Made by a program: the position numbers and the translations under genes | In this document: piece by piece, positions 45,778 through 53,233 of the stretch | Layout: each line of letters opens with the position of its first letter | Numbering within the stretch: position 1 is the stretch's first letter | Notes under the pieces: model-generated | Seen by the model: the letters and a program-made list of their open reading frames with translations, nothing else | Told to the model about the DNA's origin: nothing | The model's database searches: none | Source: Ignavibacteria bacterium UBA7675 | Lineage (GTDB): Bacteria; Bacteroidota; Ignavibacteria; Kapaibacteriales; UB7675 | NCBI GenBank assembly: GCA_002483085.1 | Contig: DLHF01000062.1 | Location: forward strand, 86,230-150,229 | Reading direction: 5' to 3' | DNA length: 64,000 bases

Positions 45778-46152
45778 TTACACGCCGAACGAGCTTCCAC
45801 AGCCACAGGTCTTTGCAGCATTCGGGTTGTTGAACGTAAAGCCGCGACCCGACAAGCCATCGGTAAAGTCGAGCTCTACGCCCATCAGGTAAAACAGGCT
45901 TTTCGGATCGACAAAAATTTTCACATCCTGTATTTCCAGAATGCGGTCGTCGGTACGGGGCTCCGCGTCGAATCCCAGCGTATAGCTCAGCCCAGAGCAG
46001 CCGCCGCCTTTTACGCCTACACGCAGGCCGTAAGTCTCGGGAATGCTGTTCTGCTCTTTAATTTTTTTGATTTCTTCAAGTGCTCTGACGGTTACTTTTA
46101 CGTCGTCGGAGGCATCCGTCCCGGTAATACCGGTTGCAATTGTTTCTACCAT
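45778..46152 (-). CDS. sufA: A-type Fe-S carrier (SufA/ErpA family)
   Basis: A 124-residue HesB/IscA-fold protein with the three ligand Cys in KGGGCSGLSY and AKTCGCGSSFG. It carries clusters from the scaffold to apo-proteins. The start at 46152 has AGGAAAG upstream; the in-frame extension to 46326 overlaps the Rrf2 gene and is rejected. It is the second gene of the cluster. Confidence 0.93.
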   Translation of the reverse strand: MVETIATGITGTDASDDVKVTVRALEEIKKIKEQNSIPETYGLRVGVKGGGCSGLSYTLGFDAEPRTDDRILEIQDVKIFVDPKSLFYLMGVELDFTDGLSGRGFTFNNPNAAKTCGCGSSFGV

Positions 46153-46199
46153 GACTTTCCTCGTGAAATCTGTATTATGAGAAATTGAATCTGTATCTG

Positions 46200-46652
46200 T
46201 TATATGGCCTGTACAGGAGTTCCGCTCAATACCGGAGCTCCGTCCATCATTTCTGCAATAGACATCGATGCCAGAACGCTGTCCAGCCGCTCCTGTATCT
46301 TCTGCATGGGCGTGCGAATTGTACAACCGTTATAGTGTCGGCACGCACATGGCTCTTCTGTAGAAGACTCTTCGTTGCAGCGCACTAACGAGCTCCGGCC
46401 TTCAATGGCGTGAATGACGTTGGCAACGCTCACCGACGAAGGGTGCAAAAGCATCACATAGCCGCCGTTGACGCCTTTGTACGACTGGATAATGTCCCGC
46501 CGCATCAGCAGTTGCAGCACTTTAGACAGCAGCTCAAACGAAACGCCATATTCCTCGGCGATCTCTTTGGCCGAGACTACCGTACCAGGCCGTGCAGCGA
46601 TGTACTGCATTGCCATCAGGCCGTATTCTGCTTTTTTGGAGAGCCGCAACAT
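46200..46652 (-). CDS. Rrf2-family regulator of the suf operon (IscR/SufR-like)
   Basis: A 150-residue Rrf2 winged-helix regulator: LSKKAEYGLMAMQYIAARPG, SAKEIAEEYGVSFELLSKVL, QSYKGVNGGYVML and the Cys cluster region RCNEESSTEEPCACRHYNGC, which in IscR-like proteins binds a 2Fe-2S cluster. As first gene of the suf cluster it should repress suf when clusters are plentiful. Two near-perfect palindromes of IscR type I appearance lie upstream (46668-46680 and 46742-46756). The start at 46652 gives the normal length. Confidence 0.93.
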   Translation of the reverse strand: MLRLSKKAEYGLMAMQYIAARPGTVVSAKEIAEEYGVSFELLSKVLQLLMRRDIIQSYKGVNGGYVMLLHPSSVSVANVIHAIEGRSSLVRCNEESSTEEPCACRHYNGCTIRTPMQKIQERLDSVLASMSIAEMMDGAPVLSGTPVQAI

Positions 46653-46667
46653 GATTTTGCTAATAGG

Positions 46668-46680
46668 GACTAATTTAGTC
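46668..46680. promoter_or_regulatory. Rrf2/IscR-like operator, proximal
   Basis: GACTAATTTAGTC is a perfect palindrome around one central base and matches the GACT-A/T-rich-AGTC pattern of IscR-type sites. Its centre is 22 bases upstream of the regulator's ATG, so binding should block initiation of the suf transcript. Confidence 0.75.
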
Positions 46681-46690
46681 GTATTTCTGT

Positions 46691-46723
46691 ACATAAAAAG
46701 AGCGCCCGAAAAAGACGCTCTTT
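46691..46723 (-). terminator. Terminator of the di-haem peroxidase gene, between the two operators
   Basis: On the minus strand AAAGAGCG and CGCTCTTT pair around an 11-base loop and are followed by TTTTTATG. It lies about 100 bases past the peroxidase stop and 40 bases before the regulator start, right between the two operator palindromes. Confidence 0.75.
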
Positions 46724-46741
46724 GAAGACGGTACAAATCTA

Positions 46742-46756
46742 CGACTATTTTAGTCG
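46742..46756. promoter_or_regulatory. Rrf2/IscR-like operator, distal
   Basis: CGACTATTTTAGTCG has perfect 6-bp arms and, with its neighbouring GG, fits the IscR type I pattern GACTA-WWW-TAGTCGG closely. It is 90 bases upstream of the regulator start, beyond the terminator hairpin. Confidence 0.75.
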
Positions 46757-46820
46757 GAATTACATTTTTTTTTGCGTTGGAACGCGCTTTCTCTGCGCTG
46801 ATAAGCCAGCCATAGGGCTA

Positions 46821-47882
46821 CTATGGTTTGGCAAATGCAGGATTTGTAAGAAAGCTGGTGTCTGTCAGGCTTTTTAGAAAATCGACGAGGTCGCGCTGTT
46901 CCTGATCGGTGAGCGCAATGCCATGCCGAATTTTTTCCATGTTGTCGTCGATAGTCGGCGAATTCGCTTGTACGCCGTGGTCGTAGTGCGCTACTACCTG
47001 TTCCAGCGTGGAAAAGCGCGAATCGTGCATGTAGGGCGCCGTTACGGCGATGTTGCGCAGGGTTGTCACTTTGAACTTCCCGTTGTCGGCAGCATTGCCC
47101 GTTACTTCGCCCATACCGCGATCTGCAAAGCCCACATCCAAGCCGTTGTTTCTAAAGCCGTTATCGCTCATCAGCACATCGGTGTGGCAGTGGTTGCAGT
47201 CGGCCTTGCCAAAAAACAAATCCAAACCGCGCTGTTCTGATGCGCTCAGCGCTCCTGTGGCGCCTTCAAAGAAGAACCGGTCGAACCGGGAGCTAAATGA
47301 TACCAGTGTACGCTCAAACTGAGCAATCGCCTTTACAACAAGTGTGCTGTCTACGCGCGTTGTCCCAAAAGCCTTGTAGAACAACGAGGGGTAGCGCTGA
47401 TCGCTTTGTAAGCGCTGCACAACAACGGGCCACGTAGTACGCATCTCGATGGGATTGGTCACTGGGTCGTGCGCCTGCTCTTCCAATGAGTTTCGCCTGC
47501 CATCCCAAAAGAATTTCTTCGACCACGCCATGTTGATAATCGCCATTGCATTGCGGCCCCCTTCTTCGCCATTGATGCCTATGCTGAATGGCCGTGGATC
47601 GCTGAATCCGTTTTCCTGCTTGTGGCAGCTTCCACACGACATACTCATATCGCCCGAGAGCTTCGGTTCGTAAAACAACATTCGGCCAAGAGCCACTCCT
47701 TCTTTGGTCAGCGGATTATCTGCCGGAATCGGCATAGCTTCCAGATAGGTGCTCACCCATTCGGGATAATCGACTGTGAGCGATGTCGGGTTGTATGTAT
47801 CGGTCGGTTCGCTGCTGGTGGGCTCGTCACTACAGGATACCATGCACAGCGCGCACAGCAGGAGAGTCAAAACCTGTTTCAT
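46821..47882 (-). CDS. Di-haem cytochrome c peroxidase (MauG/CcpA family) lipoprotein
   Basis: A 353-residue exported di-haem protein. The start at 47882 gives a lipoprotein signal with Cys17 (LCMVSCSDE). The two haem sites are CGSCHKQ and CNHCHTD; other family blocks are GVALGRMLFYEPKLSGDMSM, FSDPRPFSIG, KFFWDGRRNSLEEQA and VTTLRNIAVTAPYMHDSRF. It should reduce hydrogen peroxide using electrons from periplasmic cytochromes, though MauG-like oxidation is an alternative. The ATG at 47978 lies in repeat copy F and is rejected. Confidence 0.92.
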   Translation of the reverse strand: MKQVLTLLLCALCMVSCSDEPTSSEPTDTYNPTSLTVDYPEWVSTYLEAMPIPADNPLTKEGVALGRMLFYEPKLSGDMSMSCGSCHKQENGFSDPRPFSIGINGEEGGRNAMAIINMAWSKKFFWDGRRNSLEEQAHDPVTNPIEMRTTWPVVVQRLQSDQRYPSLFYKAFGTTRVDSTLVVKAIAQFERTLVSFSSRFDRFFFEGATGALSASEQRGLDLFFGKADCNHCHTDVLMSDNGFRNNGLDVGFADRGMGEVTGNAADNGKFKVTTLRNIAVTAPYMHDSRFSTLEQVVAHYDHGVQANSPTIDDNMEKIRHGIALTDQEQRDLVDFLKSLTDTSFLTNPAFAKP

Positions 47883-47921
47883 AAGTTCTATCCTCATGGT
47901 AATAATGTCTCTGAAGTTCGC

Positions 47922-47975
47922 ACTGCGACCGGCAACAACGACGCAACGGACGGCGCAAACACGCCCGTGCACCAG
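47922..47975 (-). repeat. Dispersed hairpin repeat, copy F
   Basis: Minus strand: GGTGCACGGGCGTGTTTGC, GCCGTCCGTTGC, then GTCGTTGTTGCCGGTCGCA, with four changes from the consensus core. It lies 40 bases before the peroxidase start codon and 33 bases after the thioredoxin stop, in the direction of transcription; this is the copy closest to a start codon. Confidence 0.7.
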
Positions 47976-48007
47976 CACACTTTACAAACTTCAGATAACT
48001 TCTGTGA

Positions 48008-48784
48008 TTACTGCCTATTAATGACAACCGCCATGCTGTGGACTATTTCGCCTTTGGAGAACAGGCGCACAGAATATACACCCGGAACTACCGCGCGCGT
48101 ATCGACCACTGCCGACGATGCACCGCTCTGTATTGTCTGCTCGACAACTTCCCGGCCTGTGATATCTACAAGCACGAGCCTATCGGCTGCATAACCACCC
48201 AGAGAAATGGAGAGTTCAGCTTCAGCGGGGTTGGGAAAGACAGAAGGAAGAGCAGTGTGAGATTCCTCTTTTACATCTGTTGTAGCTTCGGCCAGCGCTA
48301 GGTTAATTGCTTCTGTTAGTGCGGCATTGTGCGAGGGCAAGTAGCCTTGTTTGGAATAATACACCTTATGCGAAGCACCGCCTACCACAACTACGGTTGG
48401 CATACCCATCCCACCGTAATATTCTACATCGGCGGAGCCGCCCGTAAACGCCACGCTAAAGATACCATTGTGCGAGCGCCAATTCTCCATGTCTTCACAG
48501 GTGTATTCATCGCTATAGCCTGTTGCGTACAACCACACTTGATCCGGGTGACTATTTTTAAACGAACTGACTACAGTTCTCATGCCCTTGGCAGCAGTAA
48601 CGCACGGGGCGCAGTTCATCATCACGTATTCCAGAATAATCACTTTGCCTGATTCGAGTTCGGAATACAAATTGTGTGAAATACCATCGCAGTCGGTTTT
48701 TGTCCAGTCGCGTGCAACACTCTGCGAGAACGCTATATTGCTTGCAAATACAAGCCCCAGGAGAGAAAAGTACAGGTTTTTCAT
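48008..48784 (-). CDS. Secreted thioredoxin-fold protein with T9SS sorting domain
   Basis: A 258-residue protein: signal peptide (MKNLYFSLLGLVFASNIAFS), a thioredoxin-like domain with the active-site pair Cys58-Ala-Pro-Cys61 (MMNCAPCVTA) and cis-Pro loop (YGGMGMPTVVVVGG), and a short type A T9SS tail (VFPNPAEAELSI, VDTRAVVPGVYSVRLFS). A second Cys pair occurs outside the active site (KTDCDG, YTCEDM). It should act on disulfides or as a peroxidase-like protein at the cell surface. It lies upstream of the di-haem peroxidase; a joint role in oxidative defence is only a guess. Confidence 0.88.
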   Translation of the reverse strand: MKNLYFSLLGLVFASNIAFSQSVARDWTKTDCDGISHNLYSELESGKVIILEYVMMNCAPCVTAAKGMRTVVSSFKNSHPDQVWLYATGYSDEYTCEDMENWRSHNGIFSVAFTGGSADVEYYGGMGMPTVVVVGGASHKVYYSKQGYLPSHNAALTEAINLALAEATTDVKEESHTALPSVFPNPAEAELSISLGGYAADRLVLVDITGREVVEQTIQSGASSAVVDTRAVVPGVYSVRLFSKGEIVHSMAVVINRQ

Positions 48785-48930
48785 CGTAGTAGTAATTCAA
48801 TATGTTATAAAAGATATAGAGGTAGTTGCGGGAAGTCGGGGAGACAAAAGGGTGCAGCAGCGCCGATTATGCGGCGCACTAGTGTATAGAGACAGTGCTA
48901 ACGCCTATAGCGTCGACACACGAAAGCAGC

Positions 48931-49305
48931 TTATAGAAGCAGAGAACGAAAGCGGATCGGTATATCGGCTGGCGGCGGCAAATCAATCCCCGATGCAACG
49001 GTATAGGCAGTAGAAAGAGGCTCGAATAAAAGAATGGGCACCACAACAAGAGAAACGACAATGGGGCAGACAATGTCTGTCTTGTTGTGCTGCTTTAACA
49101 ACTGCGACTGGAGCTTGTGCAGCACCACTTTCTGATCGCAACATTTGTTTTTCTTGTGCTTTTGGCCGCAGGGGCAGGTACTTCCCAAGATAGAAACGCT
49201 ATCGAGCTTTCCGCCACAGTAATGATGCACAGCCGCCACTCCCGTTGTAGAACAGAAAAGCAGCAGAGCGAGTAGCAGCGATATGACTGATCGGGAATGT
49301 GCCAT
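48931..49305 (-). CDS. HYC_CC_PP family exported protein
   Basis: A 124-residue small exported protein recognised by its three landmarks: His-Tyr-Cys after the signal peptide (VHHYCGGKLDSV, residues 28-30), the Cys-Cys pair in KNKCCDQK and the proline run DLPPPADIP, with a hydrophobic segment in between. A further CPCGQKHKK could bind metal. Members often neighbour TonB-dependent receptors in Bacteroidota; here the receptor gene (50603) lies on the other side of the insertion sequence. The function is unknown. Confidence 0.85.
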   Translation of the reverse strand: MAHSRSVISLLLALLLFCSTTGVAAVHHYCGGKLDSVSILGSTCPCGQKHKKNKCCDQKVVLHKLQSQLLKQHNKTDIVCPIVVSLVVVPILLFEPLSTAYTVASGIDLPPPADIPIRFRSLLL

Positions 49306-49343
49306 AAGGTACAAACCTATACTTTTTTACAGTCATTTGCAAT

Positions 49344-49352
49344 GGCTAACTA
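49344..49352. repeat. Target-site duplication of the ISAs1-type element, left
   Basis: GGCTAACTA directly abuts the left inverted repeat and recurs at 50565-50573, one base beyond the right inverted repeat. The duplication of 8-9 bases fits this IS family and shows a simple transposition event. Confidence 0.8.
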
Positions 49353-50564
49353 CAGGGCAAACGCATCTAATTAGCAGTGAGTATCTTCATGAGATAGTCG
49401 TTGTCCCATCCAATGATCTTGCGCCTGGCTTTTAGACTGCCCTTGCTGCTCATTTCGTTTTTGACGGCGCTGATCACGGCTTTGCGTAAGAAGGCCATAT
49501 TCTCGTCAGCCCGCCCACTACGGATGCGCGAATGATCTTCGCGAAAGACAACATCCAGTACCCAGTGCAGGCTGTTCTCAATGCCCCAGTGAGAGCGGAT
49601 GCAGTGTAATAATAATGCAGCCTGTGTGTGCTCAAGGGAACTGATGTAATAGCGGGTATCCATACTGGCCTTCTGATCCCTCTGCACCGTTGTTTGCACC
49701 TTAATAATACTGCGGAGCTTCTCCCATTTATCTGTTTGCAAAAGACCTGCCTCATCAGCATCAGCACAATAGATGACCCGCTCTTCGATCCGCCCATGAG
49801 CGGCATCAATCGTTCGTTCCTTGCTACAATAACAGTAACGACGCTGCTGTTGATCATCGAAGTACTCGATGACATCCTGATAGAGTCGCCCCTGATTCTC
49901 CTTTAACGCCAGGACATAGTCGCCCTGACGCTCAACAATGTCTTTGGCAATCGATTGTTGAGTACCCATCGCATCGATGGTGATAATCGAGCCTTTTGGA
50001 TCAATAATTTCCAACAGGATCGGGATCGCTGTGATCTCATTACTCTTATCCTCACACCGAAGCTGCCCCAATGTCAGATGGTTGGCGCTCACCCATGCAC
50101 TGATGCTGTGCAAAGCCCGACGAGCCAACGAACAACTTGATCGGGCTGTCTTACCGTCGATAGCGATGATCTGTGGACCGTCTACACCTACCAACTCTTT
50201 GAGCCAACTGACCATATGCTGCTGGAACACCTGCGGATTCAGCATTTGAAACACCCGGTTGAATGTGTCATGCGACGGTATTCCATGCTCCATATCCAGA
50301 TACTGACTCAACCATTCGCGCTTGATCCGACCGTAAAACTCTATCTCTTCAAACGTATCGGCTCCGCTCATCACCGCCAGAAACGCTATCATCAACACAT
50401 TCTCCAATGGGTGCAGCTTTGTTCGATCTATCCGAGGATCTGGTATCTCCGACAGTACTTCTATCAGGTTCCGCATCTCGGTTCTCCCTGCTATTGATTG
50501 CTCGATCTGATACTTCTTGATGCAACCTACTATTTCTCAATCATTTATGATGCGTTTGCCCTGG
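49353..50564 (-). mobile_element. Complete ISAs1-family insertion sequence (about 1.21 kb)
   Basis: Perfect 15-bp terminal inverted repeats CAGGGCAAACGCATC (49353-49367 and, inverted, 50549-50563) bracket one transposase gene, with flanking direct repeats GGCTAACTA. The 3' end of the transposase overlaps the left repeat by one base. Intact ends, an intact transposase and an unmutated target duplication indicate a recent insertion. It separates the TonB receptor gene, 29 bases away, from the HYC_CC_PP gene. Confidence 0.92.
49367..50476 (-). CDS. ISAs1-family transposase
   Basis: A 369-residue DDE transposase. The N-terminal DUF4372-like block reads LSEIPDPRIDRTKLHPLENV and HGIPSHDTFNRVFQMLNP, the catalytic acids lie in IIAIDGKTARSS, ITIDAMGTQ and HWGIENSLHWVLDVVFREDH, the last being the characteristic Y-E signature region. 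The frame is uninterrupted, so the element should be functional. Confidence 0.95.
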   Translation of the reverse strand: MRNLIEVLSEIPDPRIDRTKLHPLENVLMIAFLAVMSGADTFEEIEFYGRIKREWLSQYLDMEHGIPSHDTFNRVFQMLNPQVFQQHMVSWLKELVGVDGPQIIAIDGKTARSSCSLARRALHSISAWVSANHLTLGQLRCEDKSNEITAIPILLEIIDPKGSIITIDAMGTQQSIAKDIVERQGDYVLALKENQGRLYQDVIEYFDDQQQRRYCYCSKERTIDAAHGRIEERVIYCADADEAGLLQTDKWEKLRSIIKVQTTVQRDQKASMDTRYYISSLEHTQAALLLHCIRSHWGIENSLHWVLDVVFREDHSRIRSGRADENMAFLRKAVISAVKNEMSSKGSLKARRKIIGWDNDYLMKILTAN

Positions 50565-50573
50565 GGCTAACTA
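50565..50573. repeat. Target-site duplication of the ISAs1-type element, right
   Basis: GGCTAACTA, identical to 49344-49352, one base outside the right inverted repeat. If the extra base at 50564 belongs to the element, the ends are slightly asymmetric; with an 8-base duplication they would each carry one extra base. Confidence 0.8.
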
Positions 50574-50602
50574 CCAGAGTTCGGCAACCGAATATGATAC
50601 TT

Positions 50603-52852
50603 TTAGAATTCGTATTCTACTCCAATAATAGGCACAAGTGGCAGCATCGTATTTGCCCTGATCTCTTGCCGTCCTGCGTCCCAGTAGTAGGAGCGCACGT
50701 TCTCGCGGTTGTAGGCGTTCAGCAGGTTCAGATACACAATCAGGCTTGTGTCCATAAAGTAGAATCGGCGGTCTACCCGGAAATTCAGGCTGTGGTAGGC
50801 GGGATAATGATCATCCATAATTCTCGACAGATCGCGCACTGTTTGCCCCTGCTCGCGCGACTGCTCCACGTCGATAGGCGTGTACGCTTTGCCGCCTGCA
50901 TACACCCAGCGAAAGCTCATCTCCCATTCGTCGTTTGGCTTCCAGCCCGCCGACAAAGCAAAGACATACTGGTTGTCGTACAAGCGGTTGCGCCATGCGC
51001 CAGTGAGGTCGCGATAGCGGCTGCGGAAATACGAGGCGCTCATCATACCATAAAATTCATCGGCAAATTTTTTCTGAAGAAGCAATTCTACACCTCGGGT
51101 ATAAGCTACTCCTTCGGAGACAAGCCCACCGTAATACCCGTATTCGCTGTCGTCGCCTGCAACATCGTCCACAACAAACAAGATGGGCGCAACCGGAGAA
51201 AGCGGAAAGCTGCTGTATTCCTTCGTATATCCTTCCACGGTAAGTCGCGTGTCGTCGGAAAATAAATAATTGAACCCGGCAATCACATGCTCTGCTTGCG
51301 GTACACCGAGTGCGCGGTTGGCGGGGTCCTGCACAAGAAGAAATGGCGGCGCGGCTTGGTGCAAAAGTGCATACGCTGCGTGGAAGGAAAGTACATCACT
51401 CGGTGCATACACAATGCGGGCGCGAGGCTCGAAGTACATTTTGCCGGGATCAGAAAAATACGCAGCCCGCACACCGAGCTGCAACGTAAGCTGCTCCCAC
51501 AATGTATGGTTGAGCGAAGCAAAAAGACCACCAGTTGTGTTTTCCACCGAAGCCCGGAGCTCGCCTCCGCCGGAGGCGCCAGCACCGCTAAGCCTGCGAA
51601 ACTGCCATTCGCCGCCAATGTCCAGCGAACTCTCTGTACCGAGCTGAAATGTACTTGTATTCCGAAGGGTATAAAATTTGTCGGTGTAGGAACGGCGGTC
51701 GGCCAGCATGCCGTTGTCTGTAAGAAACCACTCATTGCTGGCATCGATCACTGCGTAGGAAAAAGCTGTATTGGAGTATCCACCTTGCCACAGGGCACGC
51801 CAGTTCACGCCCGCTGTGTTCTGCGTGTATTTTTCCGCGCCGTAGGTGCGCTCTTCGAGTTCCACCGAGCGATCCTGGGGCCGGTTGAATTCGCTGCGGC
51901 CAAATACATCGAGCAGCGTAAGAGTGTGTGCATTAGACAAGCGGTAGTCCACCTTGCCCTGCACATCGTAGAATTGCGGCGAAACACCGAGATCGAGAAT
52001 ACCCGTAATGAGGTCGAAATAGCTGTGCTTGGCCGAGAACAAAAACGAGCCATCGCCTACCGGCCCTTCTATACTCCCGCCAAAGCCCGTCATGTTGAAG
52101 TCGATCTGCCCGTCGTAGGAGTCGAGGCTGCCTTCGCGCAGGCGTATATCGACAATCGAAGAAAGGCGGTTGCCATAGGAAGCATCGAAGCCACCAGCCG
52201 ACAGCGTCACATTGCGGACAAAGTCGATATTGAGCATTGCGATATTCCCACCCGAGGCTCCTTCCTGCGGGAAGTGGTTGATATTCGGCGTAAAGATGTT
52301 GTCGATATAAAAGCCATTTTCAAACGGCGCACCACCGCGCACGATAAGGTCGTTGGCCTCGTCGTCTATCTGCACAACGCCGGGCAGGGCGTACAATGCT
52401 CGGTTGATATCTCCTGCCGAACCAGGCGCGCGGCGAAGCTCTTCGGCGTTCATTTCTACGGTGCTTACCGGAGTAATAGCCGCCGAACGGTAGTAACCGC
52501 CGTACACTGTCAGTTCATCGGTCTGCGTGGCCTTTTCAGCTAGTTCTTTTTCAAGGAAGGTGACGCGATTGGAGCGAATGATAACATCGGGCTCAATCAT
52601 AATTTCGTAGCCCACCGAACTGATGCGAACAGTATATGGCCCCACTGGTAGCCCAGCGATACTGAACTCGCCCTGCGCATTGGAAACAGCGCCCTTTTTT
52701 AGCGACTCGATGGCAACAGTTGCTCCGACCACGGGAGCTTTTGTCGTAAAGTTGAGTAGGCGACCACGAAGTGTTCCAACCGGCACAGAATCGTCGGCAC
52801 GAGTAGCTGTAATTACAGCAAAGAGCAGCAATAGACAAGCTGCAATGTTCAT
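50603..52852 (-). CDS. TonB-dependent outer-membrane receptor
   Basis: A 749-residue receptor. After a signal peptide (MNIAACLLLLFAVITATRA) comes a carboxypeptidase-like regulatory domain (GRLLNFTTKAPVVGATVAIE, GPYTVRISSVGYE), then a plug (AGDINRALYALPGVVQIDDE, NDLIVRGGAPFENGFYIDNI) and a 22-stranded barrel ending in an aromatic residue (IIGVEYEF). A GAAGGGTC site precedes the ATG. The ligand is unknown; the nearby HYC_CC_PP protein hints at a metal but gives no proof. The IS element sits 29 bases beyond its stop. Confidence 0.93.
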   Translation of the reverse strand: MNIAACLLLLFAVITATRADDSVPVGTLRGRLLNFTTKAPVVGATVAIESLKKGAVSNAQGEFSIAGLPVGPYTVRISSVGYEIMIEPDVIIRSNRVTFLEKELAEKATQTDELTVYGGYYRSAAITPVSTVEMNAEELRRAPGSAGDINRALYALPGVVQIDDEANDLIVRGGAPFENGFYIDNIFTPNINHFPQEGASGGNIAMLNIDFVRNVTLSAGGFDASYGNRLSSIVDIRLREGSLDSYDGQIDFNMTGFGGSIEGPVGDGSFLFSAKHSYFDLITGILDLGVSPQFYDVQGKVDYRLSNAHTLTLLDVFGRSEFNRPQDRSVELEERTYGAEKYTQNTAGVNWRALWQGGYSNTAFSYAVIDASNEWFLTDNGMLADRRSYTDKFYTLRNTSTFQLGTESSLDIGGEWQFRRLSGAGASGGGELRASVENTTGGLFASLNHTLWEQLTLQLGVRAAYFSDPGKMYFEPRARIVYAPSDVLSFHAAYALLHQAAPPFLLVQDPANRALGVPQAEHVIAGFNYLFSDDTRLTVEGYTKEYSSFPLSPVAPILFVVDDVAGDDSEYGYYGGLVSEGVAYTRGVELLLQKKFADEFYGMMSASYFRSRYRDLTGAWRNRLYDNQYVFALSAGWKPNDEWEMSFRWVYAGGKAYTPIDVEQSREQGQTVRDLSRIMDDHYPAYHSLNFRVDRRFYFMDTSLIVYLNLLNAYNRENVRSYYWDAGRQEIRANTMLPLVPIIGVEYEF

Positions 52853-53002
52853 AAAGTGACCCTTCTATCCGTAGGATGTCAAAAGTTCAGCGGAAGACGA
52901 TGCATAATGCAATTATGGTACACCCCCGGCCTTCGCTTGTGCTGTGGATTATAGCAGGGAGGATGCGAGGATGAACGCACCGCGACATGCACCTGCGACA
53001 AT

Positions 53003-53093
53003 CCACCCCGGCGACTATCAGCCGAACAACACGCAGCAGGCGTGCGACCGGTGACAGCGACGAGACAGCCGGGCAGCGATGCCCGTGCCACAG
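53003..53093 (-). repeat. Dispersed hairpin repeat, copy G
   Basis: Minus strand: TGTGGCACGGGCATCGCTGCC, CGGCTGTCTC, GTCGCTGTCACCGGTCGCACG. CGGGC and GCCCG make a 5-bp stem with a six-base loop. A distal box GTCGCCGGGGTGG follows. It lies upstream of the TonB receptor gene (start 52852), oriented with it; the rest of the 380-base gap holds only a terminator at 53183. Confidence 0.85.
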
Positions 53094-53182
53094 AATCTTC
53101 TCAGCTATATATTTGACAGATGTGTAATACCGGCAGGCATAACGAAACAATATACTAACGGCTCAAGGACTGCTACAAAATA

Positions 53183-53215
53183 AAAAAGGCAGCCGGAGCA
53201 CACCGACCGCCTTTT
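53183..53215 (-). terminator. Terminator after the double acyltransferase
   Basis: Minus strand: AAAGGCGGTCGGTG, a short loop, CCGGCTGCCTTTTTTA. AAAGGC/GCCTTT and inner CGG/CCG pairs form the stem, followed by T residues, about 20 bases past the stop at 53234. Confidence 0.7.
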
Positions 53216-53233
53216 ATTGTCAGCAGCTTTTGA

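Noticed and set aside
44284..46188. 634-codon open frame on the plus strand opposite sufB and sufA
   Set aside because: It is antisense to two well-conserved genes, rich in Cys, His, Arg and Phe, and has no family character; it arises from codon bias of the true strand.
46153..46326. N-terminal extension of SufA
   Set aside because: Overlaps the Rrf2 gene in another frame; a good ribosome site supports the later start.
48860..48877. GCGCCG/CGGCGC hairpin after the HYC_CC_PP gene as a terminator
   Set aside because: The stem is only six pairs and no T tract follows directly, so I did not call it.
51287..52543. 418-codon open frame opposite the TonB receptor
   Set aside because: Antisense shadow of a certain gene with unnatural composition.
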